Part shown: piece after piece, positions 37,801 through 46,122 of the stretch
How the letters are laid out: every line of letters begins with the position of its first letter
How positions within the stretch are numbered: position 1 is the first letter of the stretch
NCBI RefSeq assembly: GCF_000023465.1
Contig: NC_014041.1
Location: 4,083,501-4,147,500, forward strand
Length of the DNA: 64,000 nucleotides
Source of the DNA: Zunongwangia profunda SM-A87
Lineage (GTDB): Bacteria > Bacteroidota > Bacteroidia > Flavobacteriales > Flavobacteriaceae
Reading direction: 5' to 3'
The notes under the pieces: generated by a model
Databases searched by the model: none
What the model saw: only the letters and a program-made list of their open reading frames with translations
Told to the model about the DNA's origin: nothing
Position numbers and translations under genes: made by a program

Positions 37801-39267
37801 TTACTTTTTTAGCTGTTTTAAAAATTCACTCACTATCTTATAATCGTCAAAATCATGTTTTTGACCGTTCACTTCCTGATAGGTTTCATGACCTTTCCCT
37901 GCGATTAATATGATATCATTGGCTTGTGCCATTTGGCAAGCGGTTTTAATGGCTTGTTTTCTATTGCTTATTGAAACTGTTTTATTAAAATTCTGAGGCT
38001 CCACCCCTTTTTCTATCTCTTCAATAATAGCATCTGCATCTTCAGTTCTTGGATTATCACTGGTAAAAATCACTTTGGAACTTAATGCCGAAGCAATATG
38101 CCCCATTTTTGGTCTTTTAGTACGATCCCTGTCACCTCCACAGCCTACAACCGTAATCAGTTCTTCATTTTTGGTTCTAATTGCATTAATGGTGTCCAGT
38201 ACATTTTTTAATGCATCTGGTGTATGCGCATAGTCCACTATTGCCGTAATTTTTTCTTCGGGAGAGATAAAGTACTGGAAACGACCATTAACAGAATGGA
38301 GTTCACTGATGAATTTCAGGTTTTCTAAAGTTTCTAATCCTAATAATTCCGCAGCGGCGTAAATCGCCAAAATATTATAAGCATTAAAACTCCCTATTAG
38401 TCTTGACCAAACTTCCTGATCGTTGATTTTAAGTAATAATCCGGTAAATTGATTTTCGAGGATTTGTGCTTTATAGTCCGCGTAATTCTTTAACCCGTAG
38501 GTATACTGCTTAGCTTTGGTATTTTGAAGCATAACCTCTCCATTCTTATCATCTACATTTGTTAACGCAAATGCTGATGCCGGTAACTCGTCAAAGAACC
38601 GCTTTTTCACATCGCGATATTCCGCAAAACTGGAATGATAGTCTAAATGATCATGACTAAGATTGGTAAAAATCCCTCCGGCAAAGACTAAGCCCGTGGT
38701 ACGATGCTGGTCAATCCCATGAGAACTTACTTCCATAAAGCAATATTCCACACCTTCTTCGTTCATTTCAGCTAAATAATGATTGATGGTTAACGAATCT
38801 GGTGTTGTTCTCTCGGCATCATAAAATGTCTCGCCCACCATTACTTTTACTGTAGAAAGTAAGCCTACTTTAAAACCTGCTTTGGTAAATAAATCATACA
38901 ATAAAGTGGCGATAGTCGTTTTCCCATTGGTACCGGTAACGCCAACCAATTTTAGTTTATCTGAAGGATTTTCATAGAAATTGGCTGCCATATAGGCCAG
39001 CGCTTCCTTAGAATTTGCTACCTGTACATAAGTAACGCCATTTACAATATCATTTGGAAGCTTTTCGCAAATAATTACCAAAGCTCCCTGGTTAATGGCT
39101 TTTTCTATAAAATCATGTCCGTTGGAAACGCTACCCGTAATTGCTACAAAAACATCATTCATTTCAACTTTTCTCGAGTCAAAATGAATATTCTTGATCG
39201 CAACTGCGGTATTTCCTACCACAGATTCCATACTTACCTTATATAATATATCCTTAAGTATTATCAA
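37801..39267 (-). CDS. murE: UDP-N-acetylmuramoyl-L-alanyl-D-glutamate--2,6-diaminopimelate ligase
   Basis: MurE adds the third amino acid of the stem peptide. The 488 residues have P-loop VGVTGTNGKTTIATLLYDL. The motif TSDNPRTEDADAI contains DNPR, which marks diaminopimelate rather than lysine as the substrate, as expected for a Gram-negative wall. The start is TTG and overlaps the ftsI stop (TTGA). The next in-frame ATG, 12 codons later, would cut into the conserved N-terminal strand. mraY follows after 24 bases. Confidence 0.95.
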   Translation of the reverse strand: MIILKDILYKVSMESVVGNTAVAIKNIHFDSRKVEMNDVFVAITGSVSNGHDFIEKAINQGALVIICEKLPNDIVNGVTYVQVANSKEALAYMAANFYENPSDKLKLVGVTGTNGKTTIATLLYDLFTKAGFKVGLLSTVKVMVGETFYDAERTTPDSLTINHYLAEMNEEGVEYCFMEVSSHGIDQHRTTGLVFAGGIFTNLSHDHLDYHSSFAEYRDVKKRFFDELPASAFALTNVDDKNGEVMLQNTKAKQYTYGLKNYADYKAQILENQFTGLLLKINDQEVWSRLIGSFNAYNILAIYAAAELLGLETLENLKFISELHSVNGRFQYFISPEEKITAIVDYAHTPDALKNVLDTINAIRTKNEELITVVGCGGDRDRTKRPKMGHIASALSSKVIFTSDNPRTEDADAIIEEIEKGVEPQNFNKTVSISNRKQAIKTACQMAQANDIILIAGKGHETYQEVNGQKHDFDDYKIVSEFLKQLKK

Positions 39268-41255
39268 CTTAATTTCAGATTTACTTTTTGGTTACTTTTT
39301 ATTTTTTGTCCAGCGGTGATCGACTGACTTTTAACAATCCCATCACCATTAACCTGCACTTTTAAACCTAGATTCTCTAAAAGCGGAATAGCATCCATTG
39401 CCGGCATCCCTTTTACATTGGGCATAAGTACTTTTTCGTTCTGAACCTTGGTATAATATTTTTCAAAATCCTTTTCTACCGCTTCGCTTTCTACTTCTAA
39501 AGAAGGAAGCTCATCCATAATTGGCGTATCGGTATAAATTTTTTGCGCTATTCTTTTAAAAACCGGTGCTGCTACGGTGTTCCCGTAATAGCCCTTGCTT
39601 CGATTTGGTTTATGTATCACGACAATACAGGAGTATTTTGGATTATCGGCAGGAAAATAACCGGCGAAAGAAGCAATATATCTTCCCGGCTCTATCCAGT
39701 ATTCGGTTTGGCAGGTACCGGTTTTTCCCGCCATCGAAAAATTTGGTGTGTAGATATTAGCGGCTGTACCGCGTTTTACGGTATTTTTCATCATTTCCCG
39801 CACTTTCTTTGCCGTCTCTGGAGAACAGATAGCGGGATTCATCACCTCACGCTCCATTTTCACAATGGTTTTATCCCACTCTTTTACTTCTTTTATAAAA
39901 CGGGGCTTTACCATTTCGCCATCATTGGCTATCGCATTATAAAAAGTTAAGGTTTGTAACGGAGTAACCGCTACACCATAACCAAACGCCATCCAGGGAA
40001 GACTTAAACCATTCCATCCCTTATCATCGGGATGTGGAATTCGAGGAGTTCCTTCCCCTTTTATTTCTAAACCAATTTTTCGGGTCACCCCCATATCGTC
40101 AAGCCGGTCTACAAATTTGCCGGGATTATTTTTATATCCTTCAGAAATCATTTTTGTGAAAGCCGTATTTGAAGAAACCTCGAAAGCTCTTGCCGCAGAA
40201 ATTTTACCATAACCTCCATGATGCGAATCCCGCACTGCTCTCCCGTAAAAACGAACCACACCATTCTCTGTATCCACAATCTGGCTCGTATCGATCACTC
40301 CATCTTCAAGGGCAGCCACCATCGCCATTAACTTAAATGTAGAACCAGGCTCGTGTGCTTCGTACACCGCATAGTTTCTTTTTTCGTAATATGTACCTTC
40401 GTCTGTACGACCAAGATTGGACATCGCTTTGATCTCGCCGGTTGCGGTTTCCATAACGATCACGGTACCATGCTCAGCTTCAAAATCTTCAAGCTGCTTT
40501 AACAAAGCATGATGGGCAATATCCTGAATATTCACATCGATGGTAGAAATTACGTCATAGCCATCTCTAGGTTCCACTTCATTATTATCACTAATAGGCT
40601 TCCATTGTCCTTTAGCTATTTTTTGCTTTAAACGATGACCATCCGTCCCTCTTAAATAAGGTCCAAAAGCCCCCTCGAGACCTACTCTTGTAAAATACCC
40701 TTCCTCATCCTGACGCTCGTAACCCACGGTACGCTCGGCCATTTTACCCAAAGGATGTTCCCTTACCGTCCGTTGCTCCACAATGAGTCCGCCCTTATAG
40801 GCTCCCAAATTAAAAATCGGAAAGGTCTTGATCTTCATATATTCAGAATATCCAAGACCGCGGGTGATTAATACGTATCGTTGATTGTGTGCTCTGGCAG
40901 TTCTTAATTTATGTACGTAATAAGAAGAGGTATTTCCCAGCATCTTAGCTAACTCTTTAGAAAGCGGTAGCACATTCTCTTCAAAAACTTTATCTGAAAC
41001 TGTTACCGCATCAAACCTAATATCATATTTAGGTACTGAAGCTGCTAAAAGGCTTCCATTAGAATCATAAAGATTACCACGGTTTGCAGGAATGGTAAAG
41101 TTACGATATACACGTTCTTCAGAAAGCTGCTTATAATGCTCCCCTTCTACAAACTGGATATCCATTAGCTTCACAACAACAGCTATTGCAAAGATGAACA
41201 TACATCCTGCAACGAAATATAATCTGTTTAATATGCCTTTTTCAGTGGTTGCCAT
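39264..41255 (-). CDS. ftsI: Septal peptidoglycan transpeptidase FtsI (PBP3) with PASTA domain
   Basis: FtsI is a class B PBP that cross-links septal murein with FtsW. The 663 residues have one N-terminal membrane helix and a PBP dimerisation domain. The transpeptidase motifs are STFK in AHEPGSTFKLMAM, SSN in EVSSNTAFTKM and KTGT in MAGKTGTCQTEYW. A single C-terminal PASTA domain (VLMPNVKGMPAMDAIPLLEN onward) extends the protein and may bind murein. It overlaps murE by 4 bases, and the ftsL-like gene lies 9 bases upstream. Confidence 0.95.
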   Translation of the reverse strand: MATTEKGILNRLYFVAGCMFIFAIAVVVKLMDIQFVEGEHYKQLSEERVYRNFTIPANRGNLYDSNGSLLAASVPKYDIRFDAVTVSDKVFEENVLPLSKELAKMLGNTSSYYVHKLRTARAHNQRYVLITRGLGYSEYMKIKTFPIFNLGAYKGGLIVEQRTVREHPLGKMAERTVGYERQDEEGYFTRVGLEGAFGPYLRGTDGHRLKQKIAKGQWKPISDNNEVEPRDGYDVISTIDVNIQDIAHHALLKQLEDFEAEHGTVIVMETATGEIKAMSNLGRTDEGTYYEKRNYAVYEAHEPGSTFKLMAMVAALEDGVIDTSQIVDTENGVVRFYGRAVRDSHHGGYGKISAARAFEVSSNTAFTKMISEGYKNNPGKFVDRLDDMGVTRKIGLEIKGEGTPRIPHPDDKGWNGLSLPWMAFGYGVAVTPLQTLTFYNAIANDGEMVKPRFIKEVKEWDKTIVKMEREVMNPAICSPETAKKVREMMKNTVKRGTAANIYTPNFSMAGKTGTCQTEYWIEPGRYIASFAGYFPADNPKYSCIVVIHKPNRSKGYYGNTVAAPVFKRIAQKIYTDTPIMDELPSLEVESEAVEKDFEKYYTKVQNEKVLMPNVKGMPAMDAIPLLENLGLKVQVNGDGIVKSQSITAGQKIKSNQKVNLKLS

Positions 41256-41264
41256 ACTGCTTAA

Positions 41265-41582
41265 CTACTCGCTAACTTTTACTCTTAATTTATAAGGTGG
41301 ATTATCTGAAGGGCCAATACCAATTTTCTTCATTTCACTGGTAACGGTAGATTCCATTTTGATTTTCATCAAATTAGAACGTCCTTCTAAAAATTCACTT
41401 CGTAATTCTAAAACCTCTTCATGCAATCGTGCAATTTGATGAACTTTACGCTCGGCGCTATGTGAACTGGCGATCATGATAATGGCCAAAACAGTACAGA
41501 ATACGATAAAACGCCAGTTTTTAAAGGCGTCTTCATTAATTAAAAAATTGGCTTTAAGAATATTGTAAAAACCCTTTTTCAT
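41265..41582 (-). CDS. ftsL: FtsL-like cell division protein
   Basis: The 105 residues have one membrane helix (about 26-42). A short coiled-coil stretch follows (HQIARLHEEVLELRSEFLEG), and the protein ends in a short beta-like tail. Sequence similarity to FtsL is minimal, which is usual for this family. Size, topology and position between rsmH and ftsI support the call. In other bacteria FtsL holds FtsB and FtsQ and activates FtsW/FtsI. Confidence 0.8.
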   Translation of the reverse strand: MKKGFYNILKANFLINEDAFKNWRFIVFCTVLAIIMIASSHSAERKVHQIARLHEEVLELRSEFLEGRSNLMKIKMESTVTSEMKKIGIGPSDNPPYKLRVKVSE

Positions 41583-41598
41583 AAATCATTACCGGTTT

Positions 41599-42495
41599 TT
41601 ATAGCTTCTTCGCTATTCTTAATTTCGCACTTCGTGCTCTGTTATTTTCACTAATTTCTTGTTTTGAAGGCACAATTAACCCTCCTACTTTTTTAAAAGG
41701 CACTGAGATGTTTCCGTAGAAATCTTTTTCTGGCTCTCCTTCAAAAAGCCCGCTTCTTATATATCTTTTTACCAAACGATCTTCTAAAGAGTGGTATGAG
41801 ATCAAACTAATTCTCCCATTTTTCTCCACTAGGTCTTCCGTTTGAAGTAAAAATTCTTTTAGCACTTCTATCTCCTGATTTACCTCTATACGAATCGCCT
41901 GATAGATCTGTGCTAAAATTTTATTTTCTTTCCCTTTAAATAAATGAGGCTTTAAAAGTTCATTTAAATCCTCGCTATTTTCAATTGGTTTGTTTTTACG
42001 TTCACTAACAATAATCCTTGCTAGTTTTGGAGCATTTTTTAAATCAGCATATTGATAAAACAAGCTTTTTAATTGCTCTTCGTCATATTCATTAATAACC
42101 TGATAAGCGCTAAGCGAATTGCTTTGGTCCATACGCATATCCAACTTTGCATTAAAGCGCGTCGAAAAACCACGTTCAGCTTCATTAAATTGATGAGAGG
42201 AAACTCCAAAATCACCTAAAATCCCGTCTACTTTTTTTACACCGTAAAACCTCAAAAATCGCTTTAGAAACCTAAAGTTCTCATTGATGAGTGTAAAACG
42301 AGGATCCTCTATTTTGTTTTGCAAAGCATCGGTATCCTGATCGAAAGCAAAAAGCTTCCCATGCTCGCCAAGCCTTTTTAAAATTTCCCTGGAGTGACCA
42401 CCGCCACCAAAAGTAACATCTACATACACGCCATCGGGTTTGATATTCAAACCGTCTACAGACTCTTTTAATAATACCGGATTATGATACTCCAT
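41599..42495 (-). CDS. rsmH: 16S rRNA (cytosine(1402)-N(4))-methyltransferase
   Basis: RsmH (MraW) methylates N4 of C1402 in 16S rRNA. The start at 42495 (MEYHNPVLLKESVDGL) matches the family's normal beginning; an ATG six codons upstream is also open. The SAM motif is YVDVTFGGGGHSREIL. The DFGVSSHQFNEAERGFS region and LISYHSLEDRLVKRYI end are conserved. It overlaps the end of mraZ and precedes ftsL by 16 bases. Confidence 0.95.
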   Translation of the reverse strand: MEYHNPVLLKESVDGLNIKPDGVYVDVTFGGGGHSREILKRLGEHGKLFAFDQDTDALQNKIEDPRFTLINENFRFLKRFLRFYGVKKVDGILGDFGVSSHQFNEAERGFSTRFNAKLDMRMDQSNSLSAYQVINEYDEEQLKSLFYQYADLKNAPKLARIIVSERKNKPIENSEDLNELLKPHLFKGKENKILAQIYQAIRIEVNQEIEVLKEFLLQTEDLVEKNGRISLISYHSLEDRLVKRYIRSGLFEGEPEKDFYGNISVPFKKVGGLIVPSKQEISENNRARSAKLRIAKKL

Positions 42496-42955
42496 CAACA
42501 TCGAAATCGTCATTTCCCATTACCTCTTCTGCCAAATCTGCAAAATCATCGCTTGCAGCCTCGATTGCTTCTTCGTACTTATCTTTATCCCAAATTTCTA
42601 CAATATTAATTGCCGAAGACAATACGATTTCTTTCGTAATACCAGCAAAACCAATAAGGTCTTTTGGGATAAGCAACCTGCCATTCCCATCTACCTCTAC
42701 GGTTTTTACGCCAGCTGTGAACCGTCGGATAAAGTCGTTGTTTTTCTTTTTAAAGCGATTAAGTTTGTTCATTCGTTGCATCAGTTTATTCCACTCTTCC
42801 ATGGGATACAACTCTAAACAATGCTGAAAGACAGCTCTTTTAATCACAAAACCTTCCTGAAGCATAGGCATAAGTTGTTTTTTAAGGGCTGAAGGCACCA
42901 TTAGCCTACCCTTAGTGTCCACTTTACACTCATATGTTCCAATAAGATTTACCAC
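42482..42955 (-). CDS. mraZ: Transcriptional regulator MraZ
   Basis: MraZ is an AbrB-type DNA-binding protein that regulates the dcw operon. The 157 residues contain two SpoVT/AbrB repeats: YECKVDTKGRLMVPSALK near residue 8 and VEVDGNGRLLIPKDLIG near 90. The start is GTG and is itself part of a GTGGTAA word matching the upstream operator repeats. As the first gene of the dcw transcript, it probably represses its own promoter. Confidence 0.95.
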   Translation of the reverse strand: MVNLIGTYECKVDTKGRLMVPSALKKQLMPMLQEGFVIKRAVFQHCLELYPMEEWNKLMQRMNKLNRFKKKNNDFIRRFTAGVKTVEVDGNGRLLIPKDLIGFAGITKEIVLSSAINIVEIWDKDKYEEAIEAASDDFADLAEEVMGNDDFDVDGVS

Positions 42956-43017
42956 AAATTTGCTTTACAAAGTCAAATATATTGAAAATATTACCACTTT
43001 TTACCACATCTTACCAC
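42949..43017 (-). promoter_or_regulatory. dcw promoter with putative MraZ operator
   Basis: On the minus strand three copies of GTGGTAA occur at exact 10-base intervals (43017-42991). A fourth copy covers the mraZ start codon (42955-42949). A TATATTTG -7 box lies at 42974-42981, so the triple repeat covers the -33 region. MraZ of other bacteria is known to bind tandem short repeats with a 10-base period just upstream of mraZ. Confidence 0.72.
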
Positions 43018-43171
43018 TTTGTTGATAAGTTTTCACAGCGTATTTCACTGAAACACTATTAAATAGCGCTATTCTCTTCGGTTCCAAGAGTTTATTTTAT
43101 CCGCTTAAATTTGTGTTAAAATTCCCACTTCTTAATTGCTTTAATAAATATTATCTAAAAGCGGGAATCAC

Positions 43172-43201
43172 TTTGCTATTACGTAAAAATGATTATACTT
43201 G
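43172..43201 (+). promoter_or_regulatory. Promoter of the alpha/beta hydrolase-engB pair
   Basis: TTTG (43172-43175), an 18-base spacer and TATACTTG (43194-43201) resemble the Bacteroidota promoter. A second -7-like box, TATATTTG, lies at 43214-43221. Either could drive the hydrolase gene starting at 43247. Confidence 0.45.
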
Positions 43202-43246
43202 TAATGAAATCGCTATATTTGCGATTGCTAACCGCAAAGGGTATCA

Positions 43247-44011
43247 ATGAAAAATAATTTAAGGAAAGAGGGAAAATTCACATATTTAGAGATAGGCGAA
43301 GGAACTCCGATAGTTATTTTACACGGACTTATGGGTGGCCTTAGTAATTTTGACGGAGTGGTAGATTATTTCCCTTCTAAAGGATACAAAGTTTTAATCC
43401 CAGAACTTCCGCTTTATTCTATGTCCCTTCTTAAAACAAGTGTTGGAACTTTCGCAAAATATTTAAAGGAGTTTGTAGATTTTAAGGATTTAAACAAAGT
43501 TATTCTGTTAGGAAATTCCCTGGGTGGGCATATCGCTCTTTTAACCACTAAACTTTATCCTGAAATTGTAAAAGGTCTTGTAATTACTGGAAGCTCTGGT
43601 CTTTACGAAAATGCCATGGGCGAAAGTTATCCACGTCGTGGTGATTACGATTTCATTAAGAAGAAGGCTCAAAATGTATTTTACGATCCTGCTGTGGCAA
43701 CCAAAGAAATTGTAGATGATGTTTACGAAACTGTGAGCGATCGCAATAAACTGGTAAAGACACTGGCCATTGCTAAAAGTGCTATTAGGCATAATATGGC
43801 AAAAGATTTACCAAAAATGACAACACCTACCTGCATTATCTGGGGAAAAAACGATAATGTTACTCCACCGGAAGTCGCGGAAGATTTTCATAGACTATTA
43901 CCAGACTCTGATCTGTATTGGGTAGATAAATGTGGACATGCAGCTATGATGGAACACCCAGATCTTTTTAACGAGTTATTATGTGACTGGTTAACGAAAA
44001 GAAATTTCTAA
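43247..44011 (+). CDS. Alpha/beta fold hydrolase
   Basis: The 254 residues form a single alpha/beta hydrolase domain. The oxyanion loop is HGLMGGLSNFDG and the nucleophile elbow is GNSLGGH. The acid is probably Asp in WGKNDNVTPPE, and the histidine is in DKCGHAAMMEHP. No signal peptide is seen, so it is cytoplasmic. The substrate is not deducible. It lies 10 bases before engB and is probably co-transcribed with it, a pairing common in flavobacteria. Confidence 0.9.
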   Translation: MKNNLRKEGKFTYLEIGEGTPIVILHGLMGGLSNFDGVVDYFPSKGYKVLIPELPLYSMSLLKTSVGTFAKYLKEFVDFKDLNKVILLGNSLGGHIALLTTKLYPEIVKGLVITGSSGLYENAMGESYPRRGDYDFIKKKAQNVFYDPAVATKEIVDDVYETVSDRNKLVKTLAIAKSAIRHNMAKDLPKMTTPTCIIWGKNDNVTPPEVAEDFHRLLPDSDLYWVDKCGHAAMMEHPDLFNELLCDWLTKRNF

Positions 44012-44021
44012 AAATTAAATC

Positions 44022-44624
44022 ATGAAGATTAACACTGCTGAATTTGTAGTTAGCAACTCGAAAGTTGCTAAGTGCCCCAACAGCCCATTACCGGAATATG
44101 CTTTTATTGGCCGTAGTAATGTGGGGAAATCTTCATTAATCAATATGCTTACCGGCCGGAAGAATCTGGCAAAAACCTCGGCAAAACCGGGGAAAACCCA
44201 GCTTATCAATCATTTTTTGATCAATAAAAACTGGCACCTCGTTGATCTACCGGGGTATGGGTATGCAAAAGTTTCTAAATCTGCGAAAAAGGTTTTTCAG
44301 AAATTTATCACTAATTATTTCGAAGAACGCAAACAACTGGTCTGCGCTTTTGTATTGATTGACAGTCGCCATAAACCACAACCAATAGATATGGAATTCA
44401 TGCAATGGCTAGGCGAACACGCGATCCCGTTTTGTATGATTTTCACCAAGGCCGATAAGCTAAAGCCTAAAGAACTTGAAAAAAATATCCTAAATTATCA
44501 GGAAGAAATGCTTCAGGTTTGGGAACAAATGCCACACTTTTTTGTAACCTCGTCTACCGCTAAAACAGGTAGCGACGACATTCTGGAATTTATTGAAAAC
44601 CTGAATAATGAGGTTACCGAGTAA
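44022..44624 (+). CDS. engB: Ribosome biogenesis GTPase YsxC/EngB
   Basis: EngB (YihA/YsxC) is an essential GTPase of large ribosomal subunit assembly. The 200 residues show the G motifs in order: GRSNVGKSSLINML (G1), AKTSAKPGKTQ (G2), DLPGYGYAKVS (G3), TKADKLKP (G4) and SSTAKTG (G5). It is cytoplasmic. Confidence 0.96.
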   Translation: MKINTAEFVVSNSKVAKCPNSPLPEYAFIGRSNVGKSSLINMLTGRKNLAKTSAKPGKTQLINHFLINKNWHLVDLPGYGYAKVSKSAKKVFQKFITNYFEERKQLVCAFVLIDSRHKPQPIDMEFMQWLGEHAIPFCMIFTKADKLKPKELEKNILNYQEEMLQVWEQMPHFFVTSSTAKTGSDDILEFIENLNNEVTE

Positions 44625-44739
44625 GCTTTACAATTCTTTTTAGCGATTACTGAAAAAGAATATCACAAAATCCCTACACAGAAATTTTACTAATAACTAT
44701 CCTTGATGTTTAAATATCTAGGGGTTTAATTATTCTATA

Positions 44740-45417
44740 ATGAATAACTCTTTCTATGTATTCGCTTTTATTGTTATAATACTGCAATCTTGTGCAACTC
44801 CCAAGATCACCAGAAGTTATCTCGATGAAAATGGGACAACTATTTCAAAAGAGAAATTTTACAATGAGTGGCGTTATAATGACAATAAGGGAAGATGGGA
44901 TACACAAAATGGAAATACTATTAAAGCACAATTATCTTTAAAACCTAAAATAGAAACCCTTAAAGGTGATTACCAGTTACTCTCGGTTATCCTTGAAGAA
45001 TTAAGCCATAAAAGATATCCTGGAAATACCACTTTTTTAATTTCCTACTACTATAAAGACGACCATTGTACTCTAGAAAGCAATAGCAATAATAACAATT
45101 GGGGAAAATATAGAGTAAGAGAATTAAAAAAACACTTAGCTCCTCAAAAAAGAGCTCTAGAAAAAAAGTATAAAAATGTCGAGACCTTAGTTATTACTCA
45201 GGAAGGTATAAATTTTGAAAGTATAAAAAAACTCGATTATTTATATTCCGATACAAACAATCGAATTTTCAAAAACCTCTTTAGACAGCCCAACCTTTGT
45301 GGCAGCTATGCTATTATTAAACCAAACGGTCTTATTTTGATATATAATGGTGAATCTAGATTAGATATTACAGCCAGATTTTTAGAACCAGACATTTGGA
45401 ATAAACACTTCAAATAA
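44740..45417 (+). CDS. Hypothetical lipoprotein
   Basis: The 225 residues begin with a lipoprotein signal (lipobox IILQSC). The mature part is rich in Lys, Asn and Tyr and has two cysteines near positions 111 and 192. I recognise no family. The gene lies alone on the plus strand, and its stop codon directly abuts the stop codon of the minus-strand gene that follows, with no spacer. Confidence 0.7.
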   Translation: MNNSFYVFAFIVIILQSCATPKITRSYLDENGTTISKEKFYNEWRYNDNKGRWDTQNGNTIKAQLSLKPKIETLKGDYQLLSVILEELSHKRYPGNTTFLISYYYKDDHCTLESNSNNNNWGKYRVRELKKHLAPQKRALEKKYKNVETLVITQEGINFESIKKLDYLYSDTNNRIFKNLFRQPNLCGSYAIIKPNGLILIYNGESRLDITARFLEPDIWNKHFK

Positions 45418-45780
45418 TCAAACTCGATTTTCGATAATTTCAATCAATTTTTCTACGGAAGAAATTTTAGCAAATTCTTTCGCAGAAATTAAAACCTCTA
45501 GTTCCTCATTTTCCGCAAAAAGTACTACTGGGAATTCAAATCTTAGTAAATATTTTGAAGCAAAAGTTTTAAGAAACTCATCCTTGTGATAAAACTCCAT
45601 ATCGATATTCGATGATATTCGATAGTTTTTCCAGACCTTACTTTCACCGGCCAGGCCATGAGTTACCGCACAAAGCTTACAGGAATAAGTATCTGGATTT
45701 AGCACTTTACGAGCAGTATCTAAAACCGAATTCCATATACCCGAATTTGCATTGTAAACAAAGATGAGTTTCTTATTCAA
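45418..45780 (-). CDS. Hypothetical protein next to gldBC
   Basis: The 120 residues start MNKKLIFVYNANSG at a TTG codon that follows the gldC stop by three bases; no ATG is available before the conserved start. A CxxC pair (SCKLCAVTHG) occurs near residue 34. A later acidic strand-helix region (EFPVVLFAENEELEVLI) suggests a small thioredoxin-like or alpha/beta fold, but I do not recognise it. Similar proteins in flavobacteria are loosely called GTPases, though no P-loop is present. It is probably in one transcript with gldB and gldC. Confidence 0.75.
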   Translation of the reverse strand: MNKKLIFVYNANSGIWNSVLDTARKVLNPDTYSCKLCAVTHGLAGESKVWKNYRISSNIDMEFYHKDEFLKTFASKYLLRFEFPVVLFAENEELEVLISAKEFAKISSVEKLIEIIENRV

Positions 45781-45783
45781 AAT

Positions 45784-46122
45784 TTATTTTTTGGCGATAT
45801 CTAATTTCTCAGCGAAATAGTCACAAAAATCGCCCATAGTATCAGCCATTTTATCATCCTGAGTTGCTCGATAGTAGGTTTCCTTCATAGAAACTAAAGT
45901 TTGATGAAAGAATTTTTTCATTTCATCTACCGGCATTTCTTTTGTCCAAAGGTCGATTCTTAAAGTTTCCTGAGACTTGCTATCCCAAACAGAAAGCATT
46001 AAAGCTTTTGCTTCTTCTTTATAAATATTTCCATCTTCGGCACTCCAATAAATTTCTTCAGGAACCTTATTTTCATCGGTTACCACTTCAATATTTATAT
46101 CAGATTTTTTAAAAGCTGCCAT
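45784..46122 (-). CDS. gldC: Gliding motility protein GldC
   Basis: GldC is a small cytoplasmic protein that improves gliding in Flavobacterium. The 112 residues match the family across its length, with EVVTDENKVPEEIYWSAEDG and ALMLSVWDSKSQETLRIDLW. Its ATG shares one base with the gldB stop codon (TAATG), so the two are coupled. The pair gldB-gldC is typical of gliding flavobacteria. Confidence 0.93.
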   Translation of the reverse strand: MAAFKKSDINIEVVTDENKVPEEIYWSAEDGNIYKEEAKALMLSVWDSKSQETLRIDLWTKEMPVDEMKKFFHQTLVSMKETYYRATQDDKMADTMGDFCDYFAEKLDIAKK

